From contig OOIN01000002.1 of NCBI GenBank assembly GCA_900323505.1, positions 2,480,001-2,544,000 of the forward strand: a stretch of 64,000 nucleotides of DNA, in the 5' to 3' direction. Shown here one piece after another: positions 18,619-28,157 of the stretch. The notes beneath the pieces were generated by a model, which saw only the letters and a program-made list of their open reading frames with translations, made no database searches and was not told the DNA's origin. Within the stretch, counting starts at the first letter, position 1; every line of letters starts with the position of its first letter. A program made the position numbers and the translations under genes. The stretch comes from Ustilago trichophora. Its lineage: Eukaryota; Basidiomycota; Ustilaginomycetes; Ustilaginales; Ustilaginaceae.

Positions 18619-21450
18619 ATGTCGTTCAAAAAGGATGAAGAGGTCGGCTCCACCGGCTTCTACCAGGACAAGACCTCGGTCATCCAGGAAGCTCGTGTAT
18701 TCAACGAGACTCCCATCAGCCCTCGCAAATGCCGCATCCTCCTCACAAAGGTCATCTACCTCCTCTACATGGGTGAGACTTTTAGCCGACAGGAGGCCAC
18801 TACCCTCTTCTTTGGCGCCACCAAGCTCTTCCAACACAAGGACCCAGCACTTCGACAGATGGTCTATCTTGCCATCAAGGAGCTCTGTCCCTTTTCCGAC
18901 GACGTCATCATGGTTACCGCCTCCATCATGAAAGACATGCAGCCCAACGTCGAAGTCATCTACCGTCCCAACGCCATCCGTGGTCTCAGCCGTGTCGTTG
19001 ACCCTTCCATGGTTCAGGGTCTCGAACGATTCTTCAAGTCTGCCATCGTCGACAAGAACACCTCCATCAGCTCTGCCGCCCTCGTATCCGCCTACCAGCT
19101 TCAGATCGCTGCCCGAGATGTCGTCCGCAGGTGGGGCAACGAAGCACAGGAGGCCATCAACTCCAAGAGCTCCTCCGGTGCCAGCTTTTCCAGCGGCTTT
19201 GCTGGCGCCGGCAGCTACCTTGGCTTCGGCTCGTCCCAATCGCAAGCTCAGAGCGCTTACCAGGCCGTCGCCAGCAGCAGCTACATCACCCAGTATCACG
19301 CCCTGGGTCTCCTCTATCTCATCCGACAGGGCGACCGTATGGCCATCACCAAGCTCGTTCAGCAGCTCGGCGGTGGTCGTGGCGGTGCTTCCAGCGGTCA
19401 GGGCAGCGTCCTTCGAAGCCCTTACGCCATCTGCATGCTCGTTCGATACGCTGCCAAGGTCGCCGAGGAGGACCTCAACCTACGTGCCCCCATGATGGAG
19501 CTCCTCGAAGGCTGGCTCCGTCACAAGAGCGACATGGTCAACTACGAAGCTGCCCGTGTCATCTGTGAGATGAGGAACGTCTCGACCCAGGACCTCTACC
19601 GACCCATCGCTGTCCTCCAGCTTTTCCTCTCTTCGCCCAAGTCGACACTCAAGTTTGCCGCCATCCGAACTCTCGCCAAGCTCGCTCAGACACAGCCCGC
19701 TGCCGTTCAGACTTGCAACGTCGACATGGAAAACCTAATCACCGACACCAACAGGAGCATTGCCACCTACGCCATCACCACATTGCTCAAGACCGGCAAT
19801 GAGGCTTCCGTTGACCGTCTCATGAAGCAGATCAGCGGCTTCATGTCCGAGATCAGCGACGAGTTCAAGGTCATTGTTGTCGACGCTATCCGCAGTCTTT
19901 GCCTCAAGTTCCCCTCCAAGCAGACCGTCATGCTCAGCTTCCTCGCCGGCGTCCTTCGCGATGAGGGTGGATTCGAGTACAAGCGTGCTGTTGTCGAGGC
20001 CATCTTTGACATGATCAAATTTATCGGCGAGTGCAAGGAGACCGCCCTCGCCCACCTCTGCGAGTTCATCGAGGACTGCGAGTTCACCAAGCTCAGCGTG
20101 CGCATTCTCCACCTCCTCGGTGTCGAAGGTCCCAAGATGCCCCAACCCCACAAGTACATTCGATACATCTACAACCGTGTCATTCTCGAGAATGCCATCG
20201 TCCGAGCCGCCGCCGTCAGCTCGCTCGCCAAATTCGGTATCGCCGACAAGTCGCTCAACAGCCGCATCAAGGTATTGCTCGAGCGATGCCTGGACGATGT
20301 TGATGACGAGGTCCGCGACCGTGCTGCCATGTACCTGCGTGTGCTGCGCGAGTCGAGACTGGCTGCCAAGGTTGTCAATGACGAGTCGAGCTACAAGCTT
20401 ACTGCTCTTGAATCGGCATTGCAATCGTACGTCTCGGATCCTTCTTCGTCGACCAGTGGATTCGACATCACCAAGATCCCCCGTGTCACTCGCGAAGAGG
20501 CACGACAGGAAGCTCTCCGAGCCAAGAGCGAGGCCACCGCCAGCGTTGCCATGGCTGCCGACAGCTCGCAGAGCGTCCACGCTTCTTCGAACAATGGTGC
20601 TTCCACTTCCAAGGCTGCCACCTCGGGCGATTCGGAAGCCTTGTATGCCAAGCAGCTTGCCGAGGTTCCACAGTTTGCCGACTACGGACCGGTGCTCAAG
20701 AGCTCGCAGAAGCTTGTGGAGCTTACCGAGTCCGAGACCGAGTATGTGGTCAGTGCGGTCAAGCACGTCTTTGCCGAGCACGTCGTGATCCAGTACAACG
20801 TAACCAACACGTTGCCAGATACCGTGCTGGAGAATGTTGCCGTGGTTGTGGGAGGTGCAGTCGAAGCAGGGTTGCGCGAAGACTTTATTGTCACAGTCTC
20901 CGCTCTATCGGCGCAAAATCCAACGGGAGCGGTCTATGTCTCGTTTACACGCGAAGGCGGTGCCACCGATTTCGCGCAAGGTACTTTGTCCAACACGCTC
21001 CGATTCGTATCGAAAGAGGTCGATCCTGCATCTGGCGAACCCGAAGAGGAAGGTTACGACGACGAGTATCAGACGGAGGAGTTGGAGCTCGGTGTGGCCG
21101 ACTACATCAAACCTGTATATGCCAACTTTGGCGAGGAGTGGGATAAGCTTTCCTCGGCACCTACCGCCACAGAGACGTTTGCACTTACAGCTCTCGACGG
21201 CCTCAAAACGGCGTGCGATACGTTGATCGAGTTGCTGGGAATGATGCCACTGGGTGGAACAGAGAGTCCCTCATCGACGTCGGTGCATACGCTCAACTTG
21301 TCGGGTGCTGTTGCTAACCCGGGTAAACCGGTCAAGGCATTGACCAGATGCAGAATGACATTTGCCGCGGGACAGGGTGTAACGATGGAGCTCTCGGTTA
21401 GGGCTGAATCGGAAGAGGCTTGTCAGCTGGTTATGAGCGCGATTGCATAG
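18619..21450 (+). CDS. SEC21: Coatomer subunit gamma (COPI)
   Basis: Single exon, 943 residues, close to the size of yeast Sec21 and animal COPG. The N-terminus (KKDEEVGSTGFYQDK, then SPRKCRILLTKVIYLLYMGE) and the HEAT-like adaptin trunk through about residue 545 are typical of gamma-COP. A low-complexity Ser/Ala linker follows, and residues about 660-943 are the gamma-COP appendage (ear) with its platform ending in a conserved hydrophobic strand. The protein forms the F-subcomplex of the COPI coat and acts in Golgi-to-ER retrograde transport with Arf1. The ATG sits in a good context (CACCATGTC). The gene converges on NSE2 with only about 200 bp between stops. Confidence 0.97.
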   Translation: MSFKKDEEVGSTGFYQDKTSVIQEARVFNETPISPRKCRILLTKVIYLLYMGETFSRQEATTLFFGATKLFQHKDPALRQMVYLAIKELCPFSDDVIMVTASIMKDMQPNVEVIYRPNAIRGLSRVVDPSMVQGLERFFKSAIVDKNTSISSAALVSAYQLQIAARDVVRRWGNEAQEAINSKSSSGASFSSGFAGAGSYLGFGSSQSQAQSAYQAVASSSYITQYHALGLLYLIRQGDRMAITKLVQQLGGGRGGASSGQGSVLRSPYAICMLVRYAAKVAEEDLNLRAPMMELLEGWLRHKSDMVNYEAARVICEMRNVSTQDLYRPIAVLQLFLSSPKSTLKFAAIRTLAKLAQTQPAAVQTCNVDMENLITDTNRSIATYAITTLLKTGNEASVDRLMKQISGFMSEISDEFKVIVVDAIRSLCLKFPSKQTVMLSFLAGVLRDEGGFEYKRAVVEAIFDMIKFIGECKETALAHLCEFIEDCEFTKLSVRILHLLGVEGPKMPQPHKYIRYIYNRVILENAIVRAAAVSSLAKFGIADKSLNSRIKVLLERCLDDVDDEVRDRAAMYLRVLRESRLAAKVVNDESSYKLTALESALQSYVSDPSSSTSGFDITKIPRVTREEARQEALRAKSEATASVAMAADSSQSVHASSNNGASTSKAATSGDSEALYAKQLAEVPQFADYGPVLKSSQKLVELTESETEYVVSAVKHVFAEHVVIQYNVTNTLPDTVLENVAVVVGGAVEAGLREDFIVTVSALSAQNPTGAVYVSFTREGGATDFAQGTLSNTLRFVSKEVDPASGEPEEEGYDDEYQTEELELGVADYIKPVYANFGEEWDKLSSAPTATETFALTALDGLKTACDTLIELLGMMPLGGTESPSSTSVHTLNLSGAVANPGKPVKALTRCRMTFAAGQGVTMELSVRAESEEACQLVMSAIA

Positions 21451-21653
21451 AAACGTTGTAGCTACACTCTTCTATCTTGTCTGTATCTTTTCCCTTTTGC
21501 TTCCCCCACAATCCCCCTCTTGCATATTCTCACAGATCGAGTTGTCAATCGCAACCCCTATCTCCCGTTCCCTTCCAAGTTGAAAAGTATGTGCATGTGT
21601 GTCGTCTGTGAAAAGAAACTCGATACTGAGATTGATTATCGATGACAAAAAGA

Positions 21654-22814
21654 TCAGTACAAAACAGTTGAAGTCTGTCTTCGAGCAATAAGTCTTTCTT
21701 CCTCTCTCCTCTTGAATGCTGCCACTTTTTTGATCAGGGCAGGGTCCTGTTTGAGGCTTCGTTGGCTGACTGCCGCCTGACAGCCCGATGCTGGGCAACG
21801 ATTGTTACCTGCAGCGACGTATGCTTGAATTGCGCTGCGGCTATAGGAGTGGGAGCAGTTCGTACTGCAAGTTTCCAAATCGAATTCGAGTTCGAGTCAG
21901 TAGCAGCTCGACAAGAGTAGCGAAAGAGTGTGTTGAGGTATACATGTGGGATAGGTAAGGATAGGCTAAAACGTACTTTGTAATAGGATCTTCCAGAATG
22001 TTGGTTGTAAGTGGGCAACGAAAGTTCTGCGTTGCTCCACCCATCTGCAATTCATCATCCGAGTCATCCTGATCGCCATCTTCGGCAGGGATGAGATCTC
22101 GAACGGGTGGCATGGCTCCATCTTGCTTTGCCACCCAGAGGGTGTTTTTAAAGTTGTGGAAATCGGGATTCTTGGCATATTTTTTACGAGAGGTTTGTTT
22201 GTTATAAGCGTCCACGTTGGTTTGGACGTCTTGTTTATAGCGTCCTGCTGGGTCGTCCTGTCGACAAAGATAAAGAGACAGGTGTTATGAGATGGCGAGG
22301 TTAGAATAGGAAGTTAGGATTAGCATGCTGACAATAGGAAAGGTGTACGTACCAGCTGCACCCCAGTATGCAAATCCTGCGCAATCTCTTCAAGAACTTT
22401 CCTTCGCACCGCCTTCTCCGCTTGTGCATCGATCAGCTCCCTCAGATCCAATTCGGCCTGATCAAGCTCAGGACAGTCATCCTGCAAACGAAATGCCTCA
22501 GCTACCTGCTCTGCTGTCTCGTTGAGCAGCTCGATACATTTGAGGAGGCTTGCATCTTGTGATTTGAGATCGGCCATGAGTCCCCTCAGGTTGGGCACCT
22601 GTTCTCGACTCAATGGCTGTGGTCGGAGCTCTGCGGCGGGGTCGAGCAGGCTAGATGATGCATTCATCGATTCTGTGTTGCGTGGACGACTCGGACCGGC
22701 GGAAGATGTGATTTCGTTGGATCGTTGCGATCGCCTTTGTGAGGGTGGGGCGACGACATGGTCCTCCTCCTCATCGCTGTCTGCTACTCGATTGCGTCTT
22801 GATGCGCTCGGCAT
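21654..22814 (-). CDS. NSE2: SUMO E3 ligase Nse2/Mms21 of the SMC5/6 complex (3 exons)
   Basis: Exons 22814-22353, 22257-21977 and 21864-21654 join in frame to give 317 residues. Introns are 95 and 112 nt with GTACGT donors and CAG acceptors. The N-terminal half is a disordered acidic/Ser-rich tail followed by helices expected to bind the Smc5 coiled coil. The C-terminal half is an SP-RING: FRCPLTTNILEDPI, then NCSHSYSR (the C-x-H pair, whose codons begin just after the second intron), then NRCPASGC. Nse2 SUMOylates targets in DNA repair and chromosome segregation. Splice sites were inferred by reading; each junction restores the family's conserved sequence. It is divergent from CTP synthase (723 bp) and convergent with SEC21. 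Confidence 0.92.
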
Positions 22815-23537
22815 GGTGTGTGCTTGGTTTGAGTGTGGCGTAGTGCCGAGATGGAGAAAGCAATTGAAGTGGAGATGGTGTTGGTTGCCGTAGAAAGTGT
22901 TGGACTCCAACACTTAGACAGACTCGCATGCTCTCAGCCCTGCTTAAACCTGTCGGCACGCAGCGCTGCACCAAATCTCCACTTCGAGGACGACTTTCAA
23001 GGGTCTTGTGCCCTTTGACTGCTTCCTTGGGCCAACTCAGCCATGTTCTCGCGACGCGTTGAGAGGTACCGAGATTCTTCTCAGTCCAAGTAAAGATGTA
23101 ACATTTTTGCGGGTTGCTCGGGCACTTGAGCAGCCTCGAAAATTTGAGCCAAAAACCCAAACCCGAAAAACAAAAAAAAGAAAAGAAAAGAGGTGAATGC
23201 AGCTAGAAAAAATTTCCAACGCGAACCAGTAGTGCACGGAGCTAATACCGAACGTCGTCGTCCAACATTCAGAGCCTACATCTGTCGACTTGTTCAAGAA
23301 CAACTTGCCTTCCTTTTACCTCCTACCTTATCCGAACCTCCTGTTGCTTCTTCATCCCTGGCGCCGTAAAATCACCGAACTCATCGCCAAATCTCAATCG
23401 ACAACAGTAGCATCGCAGCTCAACGCTAAAAGACACTGCGATTCGAGGTCGTCGCAGGTTCACTTGGCAGCATCGACGAGTTCAGGCAAAACTTCCATTC
23501 TTTTTTCTTTTTTCAACGCAACAATCATAAAGGCAAG
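22815..23537. other. Divergent promoter region NSE2 / CTP synthase
   Basis: A 723-bp gap with both starts pointing outward. It has an A-rich stretch at 23166-23190 and a pyrimidine-rich stretch at 23310-23350 on the CTP synthase side. No gene is seen. Confidence 0.6.
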
Positions 23538-25598
23538 ATGAAGTACATCGTGGTCAGTGGAGGTGTTATCTCCGGTATCGGTAAGGGTGTTATCGCCTCT
23601 TCCACCGGTCTTTTGCTCAAGACCCTCGGTCTTCGTGTCACCGCCATCAAGGTCGACCCTTACATGAACATTGATGCCGGTACCATGTCCCCCACCGAGC
23701 ATGGTGAAGTCTATGTCCTCGACGATGGAGGAGAGGCCGATCTTGACCTTGGAAACTACGAGCGATACCTCGACGTCACCCTCAGCCGCGACAACAACAT
23801 CACCACCGGCAAGATCTACCGCGAGGTCATCGAAAAGGAGCGCAAGGGAGACTACCTCGGCAAGACCGTCCAGATCGTTCCCCATCTCACCAACGCCATT
23901 CAAGATTGGATTGAGCGTGTCGCTCAGCGCCCTGTCGACGGCAGTGGCGAGTCTCCCGAAGTTTGCATCATTGAGCTTGGTGGTACCGTCGGTGACATCG
24001 AGTCGGCTCCCTTCGTCGAGGCCATGCGTCAATTCCAGTTCCGAGTCGGTCACGACAACTTTGCCCTCATCCACGTCAGTCTCGTTCCCCTCATCGGTGG
24101 CGAGCAAAAGACCAAGCCCACCCAGGCTGCCATCCGTGACCTCCGCGGTCTTGGTCTCGTCCCCGACATGATCGCCGCTCGCTGCCCCGTTCCTCTCGAG
24201 CCGGCTGTCATTAGCAAGCTCTCCATGTTCTGCCACGTCGCCCCCGAGCAGGTCATGGCTGTTCACGATGTTTCTTCCACTTACCACGTCCCATTGCTGC
24301 TCGAGGAGCAAGGCATGGTCCGCTTCTTCCAGAAGCGTCTCGGTCTCAATGTCAGTGCAAGCATTCCACGACCCATGATGGAACAGGGCCGAGAGCTGCG
24401 AACACGCTGGCGTGACCTCACCCTCGGTCACGACCGCATGATTGACCGCGTCGAGATCGTCTTGATCGGCAAGTATACCTCGTTGCACGACTCGTACATG
24501 TCGGTCGTCAAGTCGCTCGAGCACGCCGCCCTCCGATGCCACCGCAAGCTCGAGCTCAAGTGGGTCGAGTCGAGTGACCTCGAACCCGCCGCTGAGAGCG
24601 AAAACCCCGTCAAGTACCACCAGGCTTGGCAGGCGCTTTGCTCGGCCAAGGGTATCCTTGTGCCCGGTGGATTCGGTACCCGAGGTACCGAGGGTATGAT
24701 CAGCGCTGCACGATGGGCGCGAGAGAAGAAGATTCCTTACCTTGGTATCTGCCTTGGTTTCCAGATTGCTGTCATCGAGTACGTCCGCAACGTGCTCGGC
24801 ATCGAGACTGCCGGCTCCGCTGAGCTCGACGCCAACTGCAAGGACCCCGTCATCATCTACATGCCCGAAATCAGCAAGACCCACCTTGGCGGTACCATGC
24901 GTCTCGGCTTGCGACCTTCCATTTTCCAAAAGGGCACCGACGAGTGGAGCAAGATCCGTCAGCTCTACGGTGGCCAGCCCGTCGTCTGGGAGCGTCACCG
25001 TCACCGATACGAAGTCAACCCCGAATACGTTGAGCGCATCGAGAGCGCCGCTGCCAACCCTTCGGCCAAAGCGACACCACAGAAGGTGCCCAGCAACATC
25101 CCCGTCGCCTCGCCACCTCTTTCGTTCACTTCACCACGTCTCGGTTCGACCTCCACCTTTGAGGAGGCCTTCAACGGCATCGACGAGCTCAAGTTTGTCG
25201 GTAGGGACGAGAAGGGCGAGCGAATGCAGATTGCCGAGTTGCGCCACCACCCTTACTTTGTGGGTATGCAGGCGCACCCCGAGTTCTGCTCGCGACCTCT
25301 CAACCCTTCGCCTCCTTTCCTTGGTTTCATCGCCGCCTCGGCCGGTCTGCTGGATGAGCAGCTCGCCATGCAGAAGAACTACGTCCCGCCTCACCCCAAG
25401 AGCCACATGATCTCTGAATCCGAGATGGTCAAGCGCAGGGAAGCAGGTGAGACCGACGACAAGCCCGCCACGACTCCTCCCGGTGCTGCAACCCCCACTC
25501 GCAGCTTGAGCCTCAACAAAGGTCCTAAGCCTGACCTCGCCGTTGCAGCTCGCATTGCTGCTGCTGAGAAGGCCAATGGATCTGCCGCTGAGGCTTAA
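23538..25598 (+). CDS. URA7: CTP synthase
   Basis: Single exon, 686 residues, about 100 longer than yeast Ura7. The synthase domain (residues 1 to about 275) has the P-loop-like [10 protein letters not shown] and the [15 protein letters not shown] and [13 protein letters not shown] motifs. The class I glutaminase domain follows, with the nucleophile Cys405 in GICLGFQ and the His580/Glu582 dyad in QAHPEF. It makes CTP from UTP, ATP and glutamine, the last step of de novo pyrimidine nucleotide synthesis. An extra Pro/Ser/Thr-rich segment at about residues 500-545 interrupts the glutaminase domain before the conserved FVGRDEKG strand, and a disordered tail follows residue 620. All catalytic residues are present. 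Confidence 0.97.
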   Translation: MKYIVVSGGVISGIGKGVIASSTGLLLKTLGLRVTAIKVDPYMNIDAGTMSPTEHGEVYVLDDGGEADLDLGNYERYLDVTLSRDNNITTGKIYREVIEKERKGDYLGKTVQIVPHLTNAIQDWIERVAQRPVDGSGESPEVCIIELGGTVGDIESAPFVEAMRQFQFRVGHDNFALIHVSLVPLIGGEQKTKPTQAAIRDLRGLGLVPDMIAARCPVPLEPAVISKLSMFCHVAPEQVMAVHDVSSTYHVPLLLEEQGMVRFFQKRLGLNVSASIPRPMMEQGRELRTRWRDLTLGHDRMIDRVEIVLIGKYTSLHDSYMSVVKSLEHAALRCHRKLELKWVESSDLEPAAESENPVKYHQAWQALCSAKGILVPGGFGTRGTEGMISAARWAREKKIPYLGICLGFQIAVIEYVRNVLGIETAGSAELDANCKDPVIIYMPEISKTHLGGTMRLGLRPSIFQKGTDEWSKIRQLYGGQPVVWERHRHRYEVNPEYVERIESAAANPSAKATPQKVPSNIPVASPPLSFTSPRLGSTSTFEEAFNGIDELKFVGRDEKGERMQIAELRHHPYFVGMQAHPEFCSRPLNPSPPFLGFIAASAGLLDEQLAMQKNYVPPHPKSHMISESEMVKRREAGETDDKPATTPPGAATPTRSLSLNKGPKPDLAVAARIAAAEKANGSAAEA

Positions 25599-26050
25599 TG
25601 CATTTCTCCCTCACCGCACCTTTTAATCTCTCTTCACTTCACTTCATGCGCATCTTTTCGCCCATTTTCTTTATTAGACATGTCTCTCTTCTTTCAGCAC
25701 CATGAGATCCGGTATATTTGTATTCTCGCATCGTCACAATCTATATGACAAACATCCAGTTGAGCTTGTGGTCACGAAGACGAAGATGTGATTGCGAGAA
25801 AAAAGCCAAGAACCACTTCGGCGCTGTCACATGCAGCCCACGGGCTTGTACTGTACTTTGAAGCATCTGCCAGGTGAATCTCAGCCCTTTATCATATGTC
25901 GCTCTCACTACAGCACGTTGCAAGGAGCTAAGAACCGCGGTATTTGGGCATACTGTACTCAAATCCCGAGCTAGGCAACGGTTCTGCTGCAATTTCGCCA
26001 ACTGCAAGCTGGCACCGGTGCATATTGGGGGCGTCGATCCGCTAAATGGT
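25599..26050. other. Gene-free flank downstream of CTP synthase
   Basis: Holds the 3' UTR of CTP synthase and unique-looking DNA up to the left TIR of the inserted element. CTGTAC motifs occur at 25851-25856 and 25953-25958. No gene is seen. Confidence 0.5.
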
Positions 26051-26052
26051 TA

Positions 26053-26095
26053 ACGTAGGTCACGTAGATGTGGAAATCACGTAGATGTGGAAAAT
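26053..26095 (+). repeat. Left terminal inverted repeat of the MITE
   Basis: Begins ACGTAGGTCACGTAGATG. It contains two direct copies of the subunit CACGTAGATGTGGAAAT (26061-26077 and 26078-26095), the second with one extra A. Confidence 0.88.
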
Positions 26096-26777
26096 CTGCC
26101 ACGTCCATGATTTAGGTTGCTCACCACCCTTTTTTCTCAACCACCATCATCTTTTCAATCAGCAATAACACAGCACTTCCTTATGCTTACATCGCAGCAT
26201 ACTTTGCAAGGAGCAACCTCAGACATGTCTCTTACCATCTGTCAACTTGGATCAGCATCACCACTGCCAACTTTGGGGAGGAAATCTAGCTTGAAGTGAT
26301 CACACCAGATTTCGACATTTTACACTGCTCTAGTGCCCAAAATCCCAAAAACGCATTTTCGCACTTTGCTCAACAGTTTGGCAGAGCAACATCAGATGTT
26401 TTCTTGCATTCGCATTCTGGTAGCAGTAAGGAACACAACCATACCAAGCAAAGGGGGTCTAAGCAATGTGGTTGTTGCTGTTGTCACCATCTGTGATGGT
26501 GAGGAGAAAGCAATTTTGCGCACAGTGGCGAAGTGCCTGATTTTGAAAGCAAAATTTTCCGCCAATCTTCAGCATCACCTCATGGATCATACAATCATCA
26601 ATACAACAATCCTTCTGCATACACTATACAAATGGCATGCTCCCTACATGTTCCATTAATCTGTGAAGTGTGGTTGACTATCAAGAATGTGGTGTAAAAG
26701 TGTCTTGAAGTGATCATGTCAATTTTGAGCATTACACTGATGGTTAGTTAAAAAAGTTAAAAAAGTCAAAACGCGAT

Positions 26778-26820
26778 ATTTTCCACATCTACATAATTTC
26801 CACATCTACGTGAACTACGT
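26778..26820 (-). repeat. Right terminal inverted repeat of the MITE
   Basis: Its reverse complement begins ACGTAGTTCACGTAGATG and aligns to the left repeat with three mismatches. It carries the same doubled GTAGATGTGGAAA subunit. Confidence 0.88.
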
Positions 26821-26822
26821 TA

Positions 26823-27421
26823 GCGCAAGCTTTTGCGTTATTCAGGGTCCACAACAAAACAGCAGAAAAAAAAAAAGAAAAAAGAAAAAAAAAAGCGAGG
26901 AAAATGAAACAAGATAGGCGCGAGTGTCGATGATGCAGGCTGAGTTGAAATTTGCGAGGCGTCAAACAGTGCGATTTTAGAGAGAAAAGAAAAGTGATAT
27001 CCCTCGCTCGCGCGGGCAACTCTGGCTGCATAATTGAGCTGTTCCTTTCAATGCGTCGATGCTTACAACAAATGAAAGATCATGGGTTGCACCTTTTGTA
27101 AGATGAGATCAGATGTATGACGCAGCTCAAATGTGATCCCAGACTCTAGACGCTTTTTCAAAGCACGCCCAATTGTCGGGTTTGCTTGCCTTCGAGTTGG
27201 CCCGATCCTGTAAGGGAGGGCGCAATTACACGGCGTTGGTATGTTGTGCCTCCTTTTGCGGGGACACGTCTCTTTGCTCGCTCACGAGTTTCGTCATTCT
27301 ACGCAGCTTTAGCTGTCCATCATGGGAGAAGCCTCGCTTCTGCTGCATCGCGGCGCTTTCTCTGGATCAACTACAATCTATCCGGCAGCCCCCTTTCTCA
27401 TTCCAACTGCATCCGTCAGAA

Positions 27422-27515
<94 letters not shown>

Positions 27516-28157
27516 CCGCGATAACCTACGGATTCATGTTCCCGTCCAAACCGCAGGTCAGTCTAGAGTCGGTCCGATAAACTTGGCCATTATGAAGCAA
27601 CGCAAATAGCGCTTTGTCTGTCTGCAAGTACACTTTGTGTGGGACTCAACCTCGAGCGTGTCATTTCGTGCTCCCACATGAGACATAGAAGAGGCACATA
27701 CTAAACGCTCTCAGCTCTTCCCTCAATCCACCACGGCTGTGCATCGGTGGATACCACGACAGGCAAGATTATACAAAAGCAAGGGTCGTGCATCGCTCTC
27801 TCCCTTGGGCATCGATGAACGTGTCCCACTCCCTTCCGTCCACCACTGTCGTTCTTTTGATAGTTCTGTCTGCTTGTCCTTGCTGAATCGTTCAACCCAG
27901 TAGCTGCCCAACAACAAAGCCTGGTGCTTTGATTCTTCTTCACTTGTTTCCTCTCACCACCAACAGCACTCGGATCGCTTCCTCCTCTCAACTATCAGTT
28001 AGGGCCGGTCCCAACTCCTCACTCCAACACTCGTTTCCATCGGCATTTTGATATAATAGAAACATCGCCCACTCTACCCGACAGCGGCACTAGGTCCTCG
28101 AATCAACCTTCATCATCAGCATACCAACATCTTCAGCAACAAGGAAAAACAAGCGCA
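26823..28157. other. Gene-free stretch upstream of the orphan gene
   Basis: Right flank of the MITE through to the ATG at 28158. Contains A-rich DNA at 26865-26905 and the compound (AC)n(AG)n microsatellite. Short frames here have no family signature. Confidence 0.5.
27423..27513. repeat. Compound (AC)18(AG)26 microsatellite
   Basis: An AC run (27423-27459) passes directly into an AG run (27461-27513). This is the longest simple repeat in the window apart from the interrupted CA region near 33.6 kb. It lies 640 bp before the next ATG. Confidence 0.97.

Larger units (their letters stand above)
26051..26822. mobile_element. Non-autonomous DNA transposon (MITE) with 43-bp TIRs and TA target duplication
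   Basis: Two 43-bp terminal inverted repeats (26053-26095 and 26778-26820) match at 40 of 43 positions and bound a 768-bp element. A TA dinucleotide sits immediately outside each end (26051-26052 and 26821-26822), while sequence beyond it is unrelated, as expected for a TA target-site duplication of the Tc1/mariner type. The interior is noticeably more AT-rich than nearby genes and has no transposase: the longest frame is 108 codons without recognisable motifs. The insertion lies about 450 bp downstream of the CTP synthase stop. The structure is seen directly; the superfamily is inferred from the TA and the ends. Confidence 0.82.

Noticed and set aside
23460..25004. 514-codon minus-strand frame
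   Set aside because: Lies antisense to the CTP synthase coding region. Long antisense frames are common opposite C-ending codons; its Asp/Leu/Val-rich product resembles no family.
26333..26659. 108-codon frame inside the MITE
   Set aside because: No DDE/D transposase or helix-turn-helix motif is seen and the composition is low in charged residues; likely chance.
27423..27513. Telomere- or centromere-like repeat
   Set aside because: It is a plain dinucleotide microsatellite; no TTAGGG-type repeats occur in the window.
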